From positions 124,001 through 188,000 of the forward strand of contig CAWCRU010000036.1 in NCBI GenBank assembly GCA_963798075.1: a stretch of DNA of 64,000 bases. The letters are read 5' to 3'. Positions 7,796 to 17,262 of this stretch are shown piece after piece (positions within the stretch are counted from its first letter, which is position 1; each line of letters begins with the position of its first letter). This DNA is from DATAOG01 sp963798075. GTDB lineage: Bacteria > Pseudomonadota > Alphaproteobacteria > Geminicoccales > Geminicoccaceae. The position numbers were made by a program, and so were the translations under genes. Below the pieces are notes generated by a model. That model searched no databases, was not told where the DNA came from, and worked only from the letters and a program-made list of their open reading frames with translations.

Positions 7796-9929
7796 TCACA
7801 AAAGCCCGGCGCCGCGGGCCCAGCGGTATTTGGCGCCCAGCACCTCGACCGGGGTCTCGGTCGTGTAGGGGTAGGCGACGACGCCGCGCTCGTAGAGGTA
7901 TTCGCTCGCCTGCTCGACCTCGACGTCGCCGACCAGGGAGGCGACGATCGGCTTGTCGATGCCCTTGGCGCGGCATTCCTCGACCACGGCTGCGGTGAGC
8001 TTCGCGAACACCATCGGCGGCGTGATGATCGTGTGCCAGTAGCCGAGGATCAGCGCGTCGATGCGGTCGTCCTCGAGGCCGAGGCGGATCGTGTTCTGGT
8101 AGGTCGTCGGCGGCTCGCCGCCCGTGATGTCGACCGGGTTGCCGGCGGCGCCGAAGGGCGGGATGAACTTGCGGAAGGCGGCATCGAGGTCGGAGGGGAA
8201 GCGCATCAGCGTCAGGCCGTTGTCGGCGCAGGCGTCCGACAGCAGCACGCCCGAGCCGCCGGCGCCGGTGATGATCACGACGTTCTCGCCCTTGGGCGTC
8301 GGCAGCACCTGGAGGCCGCGCGCGTACTCGAGCATCGAGCGCAGGCTCGGCGCCCGGATCACGCCCGACGAGCGCAGCACGTCGTCATAGATCTTGTCGT
8401 CGCCGGCCAGCGCTCCGGTATGCGAGGCAGCCGCCTTGGCGCCGTAGGCGGTGCGGCCGGCCTTGAGCACGATCACCGGCTTCTTCTTCGAGACCCGCCT
8501 GGCGACCTCGGCGAAGCGAGCGGCCGTCCTTCAGGTCCTCGCAGTGCATCGCGATCGCCTGCGTGTTCTCGTCCTGCTCGAAGTAGGTGAGCAGATCGTC
8601 CTCGTCGAGATCGGACTTGTTGCCGAGGCCGACGATCGCCGAGACGCCCATCTTGGTCGAGCGCGAGAAGCCGATGATCGACATGCCGACCCCGCCGCTC
8701 TGGGACGAGAGTGCCACCTTGCCGCGGACGTCGTAGGCGGTGCAGAAGGTCGCGCAGAGGTTCTCGGGCGTGTAGTAGAAGCCGTAGATGTTGGGTCCCA
8801 TGACGCGCACGCCGTGCTTGCGCGCGACCGCGACCAGCTCGTTCTGCAGCTCGACCTCGCCGACCTCGCCGAAGCCCGAGGGGATCATGACGGCACCGGG
8901 GATGCCTTTGCGGCCGACCTCGTCGAGGGCTGCGGCGCAGAACTTGGCCGGGATCGCGAACACCGCGAGATCGACCTCGCCCGGGATGTCGAGAACGCTC
9001 TTATAGACCTTCTTGCCGAGGATTTCGTCGGCCTTGGGGTGGACCGGGTAGATCTCGCCCCGATAGCCGCCGTTGATCAGGTTCTTCATGACCGAGTTGC
9101 CGATCTTGCCGTCCTCGGCCGAGGCGCCGATCACGGCCACGGCCTTGGGATGGAAGATCCGGCTCGTGGCGCCAAGGATCTCCTCTCGCGACGGCCTGAA
9201 GATCTCCTTCTGCGCCGTGAAATCGACCGAGATCAGCGCGTCGACCGCGGTCGCCCCGTCCTTGGTCGCGAAGATCGGGTTGAGGTCGACCTCCTGGATC
9301 TCGGGAAAGTCGGTGACGAGATTGGAGACGGCGACCACGATCCTGGCGAGCGCCTCGCGGTCGATCGGATCGGCGCCGCGGACGCCGCGCAAGACCTCCG
9401 CTGCCTGGATGCCATCCAGCATCGAGAGCGCATCTTCGGTCGTGGCGGGAGCGAGGCGGAAGGTCACGTCCTTCAGCACCTCGACCAGAATGCCGCCGAG
9501 CCCGAAGGCGACGAGCTTGCCGAAGGAGGGATCGGTGACCGCGCCGACGATCACCTCCTGCGCCTGGCCCGTGAGCATCTGTTGGACCTGGACGCCTTCG
9601 ATCTTGGCATCGGGGGCGTGGCTCGCGGCCGCGTCGACGATCTTCTGATAGGCGGCCTTCGCCGCGGCTGCCGTCGCCACGCCGACGGCCACGCCGCCCG
9701 CCTCGGTCTTGTGGAGGATGTCGGGGGAGACGATCTTCAGCACCACCGGATAACCGATCTCATCGGCCAGTCGGGCGGCCTCATCGGCCGAGGTCGCCAG
9801 CCCTTCTTTCGGCAGCGGGATGCCATAGGCGGTGCAGACCTCGTGGCATTCGGTCGCCGAGAGCGACGAGCGCCCCTGCTTCCTCAATCGATCGAGGAGC
9901 GCGCGCACCGTTGCCTTACCCTGACCCAT
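7796..9929 (-). CDS. ADP-forming acyl-CoA synthetase (ATP-grasp first), frameshifted near 8516
   Basis: Encodes about 710 residues of the NDP-forming acyl-CoA synthetase superfamily (acetate-CoA ligase-like, interconverting acyl-CoA + ADP + Pi and acid + CoA + ATP). Order: ATP-grasp domain (about 1-235, with HKTEAGGVAVGV and EVDLNPIF), CoA-binding Rossmann domain (about 255-380, VAVIGASAEDGKIGNSV), then the succinyl-CoA-ligase-like domains (SSQSGGVG, then VVIITGAGGSGVL). After HCEDLKDG the frame breaks; removing one base at 8516-8519 restores RRFAEVARRVSKKKPVIVLK and the rest of the protein. The ATG has GGGAGGGG six bases upstream. It is either a recent mutation or a sequence error. Confidence 0.85.
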
Positions 9930-10324
9930 CGTCGACCCCTCCCGGGTTGATTCCCTGCTTGAGCCTCTTGCGCCGGCCGCGGCCCTCGGCTCCGCGCGCC
10001 GAGGCGGCCCCGCGGCCTTCGCCGCCTGATCAGTGGCGCGCGCTCGCGCGTGGACCCAAGCCTGATGCCGCGGTTTTGCCGCGCTGACATCTGTGGGATA
10101 CCATACACCACAGACAGGAGGCTCGCAACGCCAATCCGGCGTCGTCTGAGCCACGCAGCTGCGTTCGTGCCCGCGCGGCTCGGCCAGCCAAAAAAATCCT
10201 CAACTCTGCCTCTGGTCTTTGGCATACAGTTCCAGCATCATCGAACTCTGTGCTGCCAAAAGCCTTCGCAGGATCTGCCAGCTCAATCACCCGGAGTTCT
10301 CACCGATCGTCAGGAGCAGCGTTT
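9930..10324. other. Divergent promoter region between the acyl-CoA synthetase and mucR
   Basis: These 395 bases separate two genes transcribed away from each other and must hold both promoters. The only clear structure is the inverted repeat at 10090-10114. No reading frame here looks real. Confidence 0.6.
10090..10114. promoter_or_regulatory. Inverted repeat, possible operator
   Basis: Perfect 7-bp arms TCTGTGG (10090-10096) and CCACAGA (10108-10114) with 11 bases between them give a dyad spanning about two helical turns, as expected for a dimeric regulator. It lies about 160 bases upstream of the acyl-CoA synthetase and 210 bases upstream of mucR, and could serve either. Not matched to a known consensus. 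Confidence 0.35.
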
Positions 10325-10795
10325 ATGCCCGAGACACCCGAACCTACCAGCGTCGCTGCACTCACGGCGGAGATCGTCTCCGCCTACGTCGCGAACAACA
10401 CGATCGCTTCATCGGAACTTGCCGGGCTCATCACGACTGTCGCCGGCCAGCTCAGCCGGGTCGGCGCCGAGCCTGCGCCACTGGCCGACGAGAAGCCCCA
10501 GCCGGCCGTGTCCCTCCGCCGTTCGATCCGCCCGGACCATCTCGTCTGCCTGGTCTGCGGCAAGGCGCAAAAGATGCTCAAGCGTCACCTGACGGTCCAG
10601 CACGACCTGACGCCTGCCGCGTACCGCGAGCGCTTCGGGCTCAAGTCCGACTACCCGATGACCGCGCCGAACTACGCCCAGCAGCGGCGCGAGGTGGCGC
10701 TCGCAAGTGGCCTCGGGCGGCCGAAAAAGCCAGCCCGGCGCGGAAGGAAGCCGGCCACACGGCCCCGCGCGGCCGAACCAGCCGACGGCTCATGA
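10325..10795 (+). CDS. mucR: MucR/Ros-family zinc-finger transcriptional regulator
   Basis: The 156-residue protein has the prokaryotic C2H2 zinc finger CLVCGKAQKMLKRHL, with C75, C78, H88 and H93 as ligands, followed by LTPAAYRERFGL and a basic tail rich in K/R/P (GRPKKPARRGRKP). This is the diagnostic pattern of MucR/Ros repressors of Alphaproteobacteria, which bind AT-rich promoters and control exopolysaccharide, motility and virulence genes. I chose the ATG at 10325, which has AGGAG eight bases upstream; a longer in-frame extension has no ribosome site. It converges with the SDR gene whose stop begins at the next base. Confidence 0.93.
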   Translation: MPETPEPTSVAALTAEIVSAYVANNTIASSELAGLITTVAGQLSRVGAEPAPLADEKPQPAVSLRRSIRPDHLVCLVCGKAQKMLKRHLTVQHDLTPAAYRERFGLKSDYPMTAPNYAQQRREVALASGLGRPKKPARRGRKPATRPRAAEPADGS

Positions 10796-11548
10796 TCAGA
10801 ACATCGCAGCACCGCCGTTCGGGCTGACGCACTGGCCGGTGATGAAGGTGGCGCCGGGTCCGGCGAGAAAGACGGCGGCGGCCGCGATCTCCTCGGGCCG
10901 GCCGATCCGGCCGAGCGGGATCAGGGCTTCCTTGGCCAGCGTCTCCGGCGAAGTCGATGGCGGTCCCAGCATGGCCGTGGCGGTCGGGCCAGGGGCGATC
11001 GCGTTGACCAGGATGTCCGGCGCGAATTCGCGCGCCCAGGAGCGCGTCATGGCGAGAATGCCGCCCTTGGAAGCGCAGTAGACGGAGCCGTTCGCGCGGC
11101 CGAGGTAGGCGAGTTCGGACGCGATGTTGATGACGCGCCCGCCGCCTTGCCGGGTCATCAGACGCAGCGCTTCGCGGCCGACCAGAAAAGCGCCGCGCAG
11201 GTTGACCCCGATCAGCCGGTCGAAGTCCGCGACCGTGGTCTCGAGCAGCGGTTTCTCGATCAGGATGCCGGCGTTGTTGACCAGGATGTCGAGCCCGCCG
11301 AGGCGGACCTGTACGGCCTCGAACAGAGAGAGAACGTCTGCCTCGCAGGCGACGTCGGCGCGAACCGCAAAAGCGCGCCCGCCCTGCGCGAGGATCGCGG
11401 CGACGACCGCCTCGGTGGTCTCGATCGGCGCAAGGTCCGCGAGAGCGACGACGGCACCCTCCGCGGCGAGCGCCAGAGCGATCGCGCGACCGATCCCGCT
11501 CGCTGCGCCCGTGACCAGGGCGCGCTTGGCCTCCAGTGCCGGCGTCAT
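10796..11548 (-). CDS. SDR-family NAD(P)-dependent oxidoreductase
   Basis: A 250-residue classical short-chain dehydrogenase: cofactor loop TGAASGIGR, NNAG motif (LVNNAGIL), catalytic Ser in INIASELAYLG and YCASK with the active-site Tyr and Lys, and the C-terminal GQCVSPNGG. It oxidises or reduces a hydroxyl/keto group of unknown substrate. It is the last gene of the operon that runs from the deacetylase at 17178; its ATG overlaps the TGA of the previous SDR gene (ATGA), so the two are coupled. The pairing with a second SDR and a NitT/TauT importer suggests both act on an imported compound. Confidence 0.9.
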   Translation of the reverse strand: MTPALEAKRALVTGAASGIGRAIALALAAEGAVVALADLAPIETTEAVVAAILAQGGRAFAVRADVACEADVLSLFEAVQVRLGGLDILVNNAGILIEKPLLETTVADFDRLIGVNLRGAFLVGREALRLMTRQGGGRVINIASELAYLGRANGSVYCASKGGILAMTRSWAREFAPDILVNAIAPGPTATAMLGPPSTSPETLAKEALIPLGRIGRPEEIAAAAVFLAGPGATFITGQCVSPNGGAAMF

Positions 11549-12336
11549 GCCATCACCTCGCCGCGATCGACGTTGTAGGCCTGCCCGGTGACGCTCGCCG
11601 CGTGGTCGGAGGCGAGGAAGAGATAGAGGCCCGCCACGTCGCCTGGCTCCATCAGGCCCGGTAGCGCCTGCGCCCCGAGGATGTCCTCGAGCATGGCTTG
11701 CTCGCTCACCCCGGCCCGCGCCGCGACCGCCGTCAGCGAGCGGAGCGCGGCGCGGGTCCTGACCCAGCCGGGGCAGACGGCGTTGACCCTTATGCCCTTG
11801 GGCCCGAGTTCTTTGGCGAGCGTGCGCATGAAACCGATGTTGGCGTGCTTGGAGGTCACGTAAGCGGAGAAATCGGCGGCACCGGACTTGCCCCAGATCG
11901 ACGAGGTCAGGACAATGCTGCCGCCGCGGCCCATCAGCGGTACCGCCTCGCGACACACGTAATAGGTACCGATCACGTTGATCGCGATGATGCGCACGAA
12001 GGTCTTCTCGACCCCGTCGCCCGGCTCCAGGAGCGGAGTGATCAGCTCGAGCCCGGCGTTGCAGACCAGCACGTCGAGCGCGGCAAGCGTGCCGACCGTG
12101 CGCCTGACGGCTTCTCGGTCGCTGATGTCGCCTTGCAGGGCCCGCACAGGGCGGCCGCTGTCCGCCCCGATCCGCGCCGCCGCATCATGGATGTCGGACG
12201 TGCTCGACAAGATCGCGAGCTCGGCCCCGGCAGCCGCGAAAGCCCGCGCCACGGCAAAGCCGATGCCGTGGCTCGCCCCGGTCACGAGCACCCGCCGGCC
12301 GGTGAAGTCGAGCGCGCCCATGTCCGCAGCGCTCAC
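11545..12336 (-). CDS. SDR-family NAD(P)-dependent oxidoreductase
   Basis: A 263-residue short-chain dehydrogenase with TGASHGIGF, LVCNAGLEL (a CNAG variant of NNAG), a Ser in VLTSSIWGK, and YVTSK carrying the catalytic Tyr and Lys. It starts with GTG overlapping the TGA of the ATPase gene (GTGA), and its own stop overlaps the start of the next SDR gene, so three genes are read as a tightly coupled block. Two dissimilar SDRs side by side suggest two successive or opposite redox steps, for example oxidation followed by stereospecific reduction; this is inference. Confidence 0.9.
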   Translation of the reverse strand: MSAADMGALDFTGRRVLVTGASHGIGFAVARAFAAAGAELAILSSTSDIHDAAARIGADSGRPVRALQGDISDREAVRRTVGTLAALDVLVCNAGLELITPLLEPGDGVEKTFVRIIAINVIGTYYVCREAVPLMGRGGSIVLTSSIWGKSGAADFSAYVTSKHANIGFMRTLAKELGPKGIRVNAVCPGWVRTRAALRSLTAVAARAGVSEQAMLEDILGAQALPGLMEPGDVAGLYLFLASDHAASVTGQAYNVDRGEVMA

Positions 12337-13151
12337 GACGCCGCGGCCAGCACGGCCGCTTCGGAGCGCTCCTCCTCGCCGCGGATCAGCGCCAGCACCA
12401 CCTGGCGGAGCTGCCGGAAGGTGGGGCTCTCCTGGAGATCGAGGCCGCGCTCGGCCGAAAGGAGCGCACCGACCCGCAGATCGCGCAGCACGCGCGCGGG
12501 CCTGGCGGAGAACACGATGACCCGGTCGGCGAGCAGGACCGCCTCGTCGACGTCGTGGGTGACGAAGATCACCGTCTTGCGCTCGGTCTTTTGCAGCTCG
12601 AGCAGCTGCAGCTGCAGGCGCTCGCGCGTCAGCGCGTCGAGCGCGCCGAACGGCTCGTCCATCAGCAGAACCAGCGGATCGGCCGCGAGCGTGCGGGCGA
12701 TCGCCACGCGCTGGCGCATGCCGCCCGAGATCCGGTTGACGTAGAAATCGGCGAACGGGGTGAGTTTGACCAGCTCGAGATAGTGGCGGGCGATGCGGTC
12801 CTTCTCGGACGCCGCCACGTCCCGGCGATATTTGAGGCCGAAGCGGATGTTGCCGAGCACCGTGAGCCAGGGGAAGGACGAGTAGGACTGGAACACCATG
12901 CCCTTCTCGCGGCTCGGCCCCGTGATTTTCTGGCCCTGGAGCGTGATCGCGCCCGCGCTCGGCGTCTCCAGGCCGCCGACCATGCGCATCACCGTGGTCT
13001 TGCCGCAGCCGGACGGGCCGACGAAGACCACGAATTCGCCCTTGGCAATCTTGAGCGAGAGCGGCTCGACCACCTCGATCGCCGCTCCGCGATGGTCCGC
13101 GAACCGCTTGGTGACCTCGTGGAACTCGATGAAAGCGCCCGTGCTCGGCAT
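12333..13151 (-). CDS. ABC transporter ATPase, nitrate/sulfonate/taurine type
   Basis: The 272-residue ATPase shows Walker A GPSGCGKT (45-52), Q-loop QSYSSFPWLTV, signature SGGMRQR (142-148), Walker B VLLMDEP and the switch His in FVTHD. The FPWLTV and SGGMRQR forms are typical of the SsuB/TauB/NrtD (NitT/TauT) subfamily. It powers the importer formed with the permease at 13169-14077 and the binding protein at 14105-15136. Its stop overlaps the start of the downstream SDR gene. Confidence 0.93.
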   Translation of the reverse strand: MPSTGAFIEFHEVTKRFADHRGAAIEVVEPLSLKIAKGEFVVFVGPSGCGKTTVMRMVGGLETPSAGAITLQGQKITGPSREKGMVFQSYSSFPWLTVLGNIRFGLKYRRDVAASEKDRIARHYLELVKLTPFADFYVNRISGGMRQRVAIARTLAADPLVLLMDEPFGALDALTRERLQLQLLELQKTERKTVIFVTHDVDEAVLLADRVIVFSARPARVLRDLRVGALLSAERGLDLQESPTFRQLRQVVLALIRGEEERSEAAVLAAAS

Positions 13152-13168
13152 GGCGTCGTCCCGCGGGC

Positions 13169-14077
13169 TCAGACGAGGTAACGGAAGGCGCGGCGATGGG
13201 CCGCGCGGATCAGCTGGTCGGAGGCCAGACCGATGATGCCGATGGTCAGGATGCCGGCGAACACCTCGGGCGTCTTGCCGTAGCGGCGCGCGGTCCAGAG
13301 CTCATAGCCGATACCCGAGTTCGATGCCACGATCTCGGCGATCAGCAAGTAGGTCCAGCACCAGCCGAGGGTGATGCGCAGGCTGTCGACCATGTTCGGC
13401 AGCATGGCGCGCAACAGCACGTCCTTCATCAGCGCCCAGTCGCCGGCGCCAAGCGTGCGCCCGGTCTCGATGAACTCCTTGGGCACCCGCCGGGCATCGT
13501 CGGCAATCAGCAGCACCAGCTGGAAGAAGGTGCCGATCCAGAGCAGCGCGATCTTGGAGGCCTCGCCGATGCCGAGCCAGATCAGGGTGAGCGGCACCAG
13601 CGCCGGCACCGGCAGGTAGCGGACGAAGTCGATCAGCGGCTCGAAGAACGCACCGACCGCGCGATAACTGCTCATCAGCACGCCGATCGGGATCGCGATC
13701 GCGACCGACGCCCCGAACGCGATCCAGACCCGGCCGATGCTGATGCCGATGTCGGACAGATAGTCGTTCTGGAACAGCCCCCACCAGGCTGCGGTGACCG
13801 CGAGCGGCGACGGCAGGAACTGGGGCTTCACGAGCCCGGCCTCGGTCACCAGCAGCCAGGCGCCGAGCACGACCGCGAACGCCCCGACCCCGACCCAGAG
13901 CTCGATGTCGGGCCTGGTGGCCGCCCGAAAGCGGAACAGGCTGCGCCAGGGGCCGCCCCAGGAACCGTCGTGACGAGGCGTCGGCGCGGACGCTACCGTC
14001 TTGCCCCGCTCCTCGACCGCGGCCGACCTCGTGGCGGCGGCCGCCCGCTCACGGCTGGCCGCCGCCGCTGCACGCAT
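13169..14077 (-). CDS. ABC transporter permease, NitT/TauT (SsuC/TauC) type
   Basis: A 302-residue membrane protein with six membrane segments after a roughly 55-residue soluble, charged N-terminus. The cytoplasmic coupling loop, around EFIETGRTLGAGDWALMKDVLLRAMLP, is the conserved EAA-type motif of binding-protein-dependent permeases. It sits between its ATPase (17 bases downstream) and its binding protein (27 bases upstream) in one operon. The N-terminal extension (MRAAAAASRERAAAATRSA) is low-complexity and the true start may be further in. Confidence 0.9.
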   Translation of the reverse strand: MRAAAAASRERAAAATRSAAVEERGKTVASAPTPRHDGSWGGPWRSLFRFRAATRPDIELWVGVGAFAVVLGAWLLVTEAGLVKPQFLPSPLAVTAAWWGLFQNDYLSDIGISIGRVWIAFGASVAIAIPIGVLMSSYRAVGAFFEPLIDFVRYLPVPALVPLTLIWLGIGEASKIALLWIGTFFQLVLLIADDARRVPKEFIETGRTLGAGDWALMKDVLLRAMLPNMVDSLRITLGWCWTYLLIAEIVASNSGIGYELWTARRYGKTPEVFAGILTIGIIGLASDQLIRAAHRRAFRYLV

Positions 14078-14104
14078 CGTCTGGACCGCCGGCTTCGGTG
14101 TCCC

Positions 14105-15136
14105 TCACTGCCAGTCCTTCTTCACCTGCGCGATGATCGCAGGCGTGATGTGATTCTCCGGGAACAGCTCGACGTCGGACGAGCCGAACTCCAGGTTCAG
14201 GGCCATGGTATCACGGAAAACTTCGTAGACCCGGCCTGGCGCCCCGGCGGTGCCGATGAACTTGACCGCCTCCTCGTAGGGCGTATAGCGGAAGTTTGGC
14301 AGCGTCTGCTTGAAGTCCTCCGGCGTAATCGAGAAGAAGCTGGCGATGATCGGGATCGCCTTGTCCTGGTTGGCGTAGAAATAGTCCACCGCCCGGTAGA
14401 TCCCGCGCAGGAACTTGACGTATTTGTCGGGGTGGGCGGCGAGCTCGTCGGTGTGCGCCATGACGATGTCGAGGATCAGGTCCTCGTAGTCCCGCGACGA
14501 CGCGATGATGTGAGCGCCGCGGTCCTGATGGGTCGAGACCACGAGGCTCAGCACCGGCTCGTAGGTGCCGACCGCGGCGACGTCCGGGCTCGCGAACACG
14601 CCGACGGCGTCCGCCGCCGCGATGTCGGTGAGCTTGGTGTCGGCAATCGACAGGCCGCACTCGCGCTTGAGTGCCTCCTGCATCAGCAGGCGGGCCGGCA
14701 GGTTCGGCTCGACGGCAATGTTCTTGCCCTTGAGGTCGCAGACCGACGTGATCGAGCGGTCGGCCGCCCAGCCATCGCCGCCGGTCGAAAGGTCGATCGT
14801 GCCGATGATCATGCCCTGGGTGTCCTTGCGCCGCCCGAGCCCCTGATACTCGCCGACCGTCCGCAGATAGCAGTCGATGTCGCCCCGCTCCATGGCTGCC
14901 AAGGCATTGGGCATGTCGTCGTCGAGGGTCTCCTCGACCGTGATGCCTTCGTCTTTGAAAAAGCCGAGCTCGTTGGCGAGATGCACCGGCCCGAAGCCGA
15001 CCCAGACCGGATAGGCGCAGGTCACGGTGTCCGGATCGCCGACCGCGGCCTGCGCCTTGCGCGGCGAAGCGCCCGACCAGGCCACTGCCGTTGCGAGCAA
15101 CAAGGCGAACGCCAGCCGTTTCCATGCGGTCGTCAT
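14105..15136 (-). CDS. ABC transporter substrate-binding protein, NitT/TauT (SsuA-like) type
   Basis: 343 residues, beginning with a signal peptide (MTTAWKRLAFALLLATAVAWS, cleavage probably after AQA) and then the NMT1/SsuA-like pattern of periplasmic binding proteins: YPVWVGFGPVHLANELGFFKDEGI, typical of nitrate, sulfonate or thiamine-precursor binding proteins. The ATG has GGAGGGAGGG close upstream. The ligand cannot be read directly; the co-transcribed ureohydrolase and NodB-type deacylase suggest a guanidino, ureido or amide compound. About 41 bases separate it from the ureohydrolase gene. Confidence 0.9.
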   Translation of the reverse strand: MTTAWKRLAFALLLATAVAWSGASPRKAQAAVGDPDTVTCAYPVWVGFGPVHLANELGFFKDEGITVEETLDDDMPNALAAMERGDIDCYLRTVGEYQGLGRRKDTQGMIIGTIDLSTGGDGWAADRSITSVCDLKGKNIAVEPNLPARLLMQEALKRECGLSIADTKLTDIAAADAVGVFASPDVAAVGTYEPVLSLVVSTHQDRGAHIIASSRDYEDLILDIVMAHTDELAAHPDKYVKFLRGIYRAVDYFYANQDKAIPIIASFFSITPEDFKQTLPNFRYTPYEEAVKFIGTAGAPGRVYEVFRDTMALNLEFGSSDVELFPENHITPAIIAQVKKDWQ

Positions 15137-15177
15137 GGTCCCTCCCTCCGATGCCAGTCCGTTCACTTCCGCTCGTC

Positions 15178-16146
15178 TCACAGATCGCCGCCTCTGCGGC
15201 GCCGCTCGTGAAAGATGAAGCCAAGAAAGTTGAGCAAGATCTGGGCCGCGAGGATCGCCGTGATCCCGGCGGGATCATAGGCGGGTGCCACCTCGACGAG
15301 ATCGATCCCGACCACCTCGCCGCGGCGCGCCAGCCCTTGCAGCAGCTCCAGCACCTCCCAGTACAGAAAACCGCCGTGGCTCGGCGTGCCGGTGCCGGGT
15401 GCGATCGACGGGTCGAAGGCGTCGATGTCGAGCGTAACGTAGTAGCGGACGCCGGCCGGGATCAGCTCCAGCACGCCCTCGGTCCCGAGCCGTCGGCACT
15501 GGCGCACCGAGCGGATCGTCGAGCCGCGCCGCCTGGCATCCTCGTAGCCTTCTCGGGCGGTCGAGGAGACGTTGCGGATGCCGAGCTGGGTGAGGCCCCT
15601 GACGTGCGCCTGCTCGGCGGCGCGCCGCATCGGATTGCCGTGGCCCTCGCGCACGCCGTGGCGCACGTCGACGAAATCGAGATGCGCATCGATCTGGACG
15701 AGATGGATCGGCGGCTGCTCGCAGAAGGCGCGGATGCAGGGAATGTTCACCGCATGATCGCCGCCGAGCACGACCGGCATGGCGCCACGCGCCAGGATCC
15801 CGCGCACCGCCGCCTCGGCATTGCGATGGCTCGTCGCGGTATCGGTGTGGACGATGTCCGCATCGCCGACGTCGACGATCCGCACCTCGTCCATCGGCAG
15901 GTAGACCGCGTCGTCCTCGTGATCGTAGGCGCCGCCATGGCCGAACGAGAACAGCGTCGAGGCCTCGCGGATCGCACGCGGGCCGAAGCGCGCGCCGGAG
16001 CGGTACTGGGTCCCCATGTCGAACGGCACCCCGAGCACGGCGACGTCGGCCTCGAGGCTGTCCCAATCGAGGCAGGGCGGCCGCTTGCCGAAGGTGCAGT
16101 GACCGACGAAGGGCAGGTCGAGACGACCCTGCTCGTAGTTGTGCAT
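15178..16146 (-). CDS. Ureohydrolase (agmatinase/guanidinobutyrase family)
   Basis: The 322-residue enzyme carries the full binuclear-manganese site of the arginase superfamily: GGDH (H131), DAHLD (D153, H155, D157) and the DID pair (D240, D242) followed by DPSIAPGTGTPS. It hydrolyses a guanidino group to an amine and urea. The PGTGTPSHGG segment and overall length fit agmatinase/guanidinobutyrase/guanidinopropionase rather than arginase. The ATG has GGAAGG upstream. Lying directly before a NitT/TauT binding protein, it probably processes the imported compound; the exact substrate is unproved. Confidence 0.92.
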   Translation of the reverse strand: MHNYEQGRLDLPFVGHCTFGKRPPCLDWDSLEADVAVLGVPFDMGTQYRSGARFGPRAIREASTLFSFGHGGAYDHEDDAVYLPMDEVRIVDVGDADIVHTDTATSHRNAEAAVRGILARGAMPVVLGGDHAVNIPCIRAFCEQPPIHLVQIDAHLDFVDVRHGVREGHGNPMRRAAEQAHVRGLTQLGIRNVSSTAREGYEDARRRGSTIRSVRQCRRLGTEGVLELIPAGVRYYVTLDIDAFDPSIAPGTGTPSHGGFLYWEVLELLQGLARRGEVVGIDLVEVAPAYDPAGITAILAAQILLNFLGFIFHERRRRGGDL

Positions 16147-16251
16147 GCTCGCCTTCCGCTCGGGCGGCGCGCCTGGCGCCGCCCTCCCGCCTCATAGAAG
16201 ACGCAATGTCGGCAACTTTGGCAAGGGAACGAAGCCGCTCCGGCGGCCGCT

Positions 16252-17178
16252 TCAGTCGCTGCCCCGCAGCATCGGCGATGGCGGCGGGTCCGGGATCTGG
16301 GGGCGGTCGTAGTAGGGCAGCCGGTCGACCCGGATGTCGTAGTCGCCGCTTTCGCGCAGGGCCAGCACGTGGCGCGCGATGTCTTCCAGTCGCGCGAACC
16401 AGACCTCGCCGGTTTTGAGCATGTACTCGATCATCGTCTCGATCCGCAGCCAGCGGGACAGCCGGCCGCTGACGAACGGGTGCCAGACGGCTATCCAGAG
16501 CGCACCGCCGACCGCGCGGGCGGCCTCGAACTCGGCCATGAAGACCTCCATGGCCCGGTCCGGCGGCAGGATCTGGAACATGTAGTCGAGGTCGATCGAG
16601 TGCACGTAGGGCGGCCAGTCGTCGGTCGCCCAGCTGACCGGCAGCTCGACCAGCTCGCCCTGCGGCGTGCTCAGCAGATAGGGGACATCGTCTCCCATCA
16701 GCGAGGAATCATAGAGAAAACGCTCCGCGGCCAGGAGCTCGGCGGTGTGGATCGAGAAGTTGTAGAGCGGCGAGCGGTTGCCGCGCGGCCGCTTGCCGGT
16801 GCGCTCCTCGATCACCGCGACCCCGCGCCGCATCCAGTAGTGCTCCTCGTCGCGCGCGAGCACGTTCGGCGCCTCGTGGATGTAGCCGTGAAAGCCGATC
16901 TCGTGGTCGTCGCCGGCGATCGCCTCGACGGTCGCCGGGTAGTGCTCGACGCACCAGGCGGGCACGAAAAAGGTCTGCTTCAGGCCGTAGCGGCGGTAGC
17001 CTTCCAGAATCCGCGGCACCGCCACTTCCGGCCCGTATTTCAGCATCGAGATGGTCGAGACCCGGGTGATCGAATCGCGCGGATGCGCGACGTGGACCAA
17101 GCTGTCGGCGTCCATGTCGAAGGTGATCGCGACCGCGACTTTGGCCTTGCCGGGCCACGGAACCGGTCTTTGGATCAT
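16252..17178 (-). CDS. Polysaccharide-deacetylase (NodB-fold) family amidohydrolase
   Basis: A 308-residue NodB-homology protein with the metal-site motifs TFDMDAD (catalytic Asp and metal Asp), HGYIHE (metal histidines) and RGNRSPLYNFS. This form, with an early TFDMDAD and the C-terminal PF-V-GR segment, resembles cytosolic PuuE/allantoinase-like and imidase-like members that act on small cyclic amides rather than secreted chitin deacetylases, and there is no signal peptide. It is the first gene of the operon with ureohydrolase and importer, which fits ureide or cyclic-amide catabolism. Annotation pipelines may call it only polysaccharide deacetylase. Confidence 0.88.
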   Translation of the reverse strand: MIQRPVPWPGKAKVAVAITFDMDADSLVHVAHPRDSITRVSTISMLKYGPEVAVPRILEGYRRYGLKQTFFVPAWCVEHYPATVEAIAGDDHEIGFHGYIHEAPNVLARDEEHYWMRRGVAVIEERTGKRPRGNRSPLYNFSIHTAELLAAERFLYDSSLMGDDVPYLLSTPQGELVELPVSWATDDWPPYVHSIDLDYMFQILPPDRAMEVFMAEFEAARAVGGALWIAVWHPFVSGRLSRWLRIETMIEYMLKTGEVWFARLEDIARHVLALRESGDYDIRVDRLPYYDRPQIPDPPPSPMLRGSD

Positions 17179-17262
17179 CGGAAGTCCAAAGATGTCTCCC
17201 TGTGCCGCGGGATAGAAAGCGCTCCGTTTTGAGAATGCAAGCGCGTTTTCCCTGGACCAGCG

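Noticed and set aside
8451..9950. A 499-codon plus-strand frame across the acyl-CoA synthetase
   Set aside because: It mirrors the minus-strand enzyme, has a D/R/A-rich composition and no recognisable domain.
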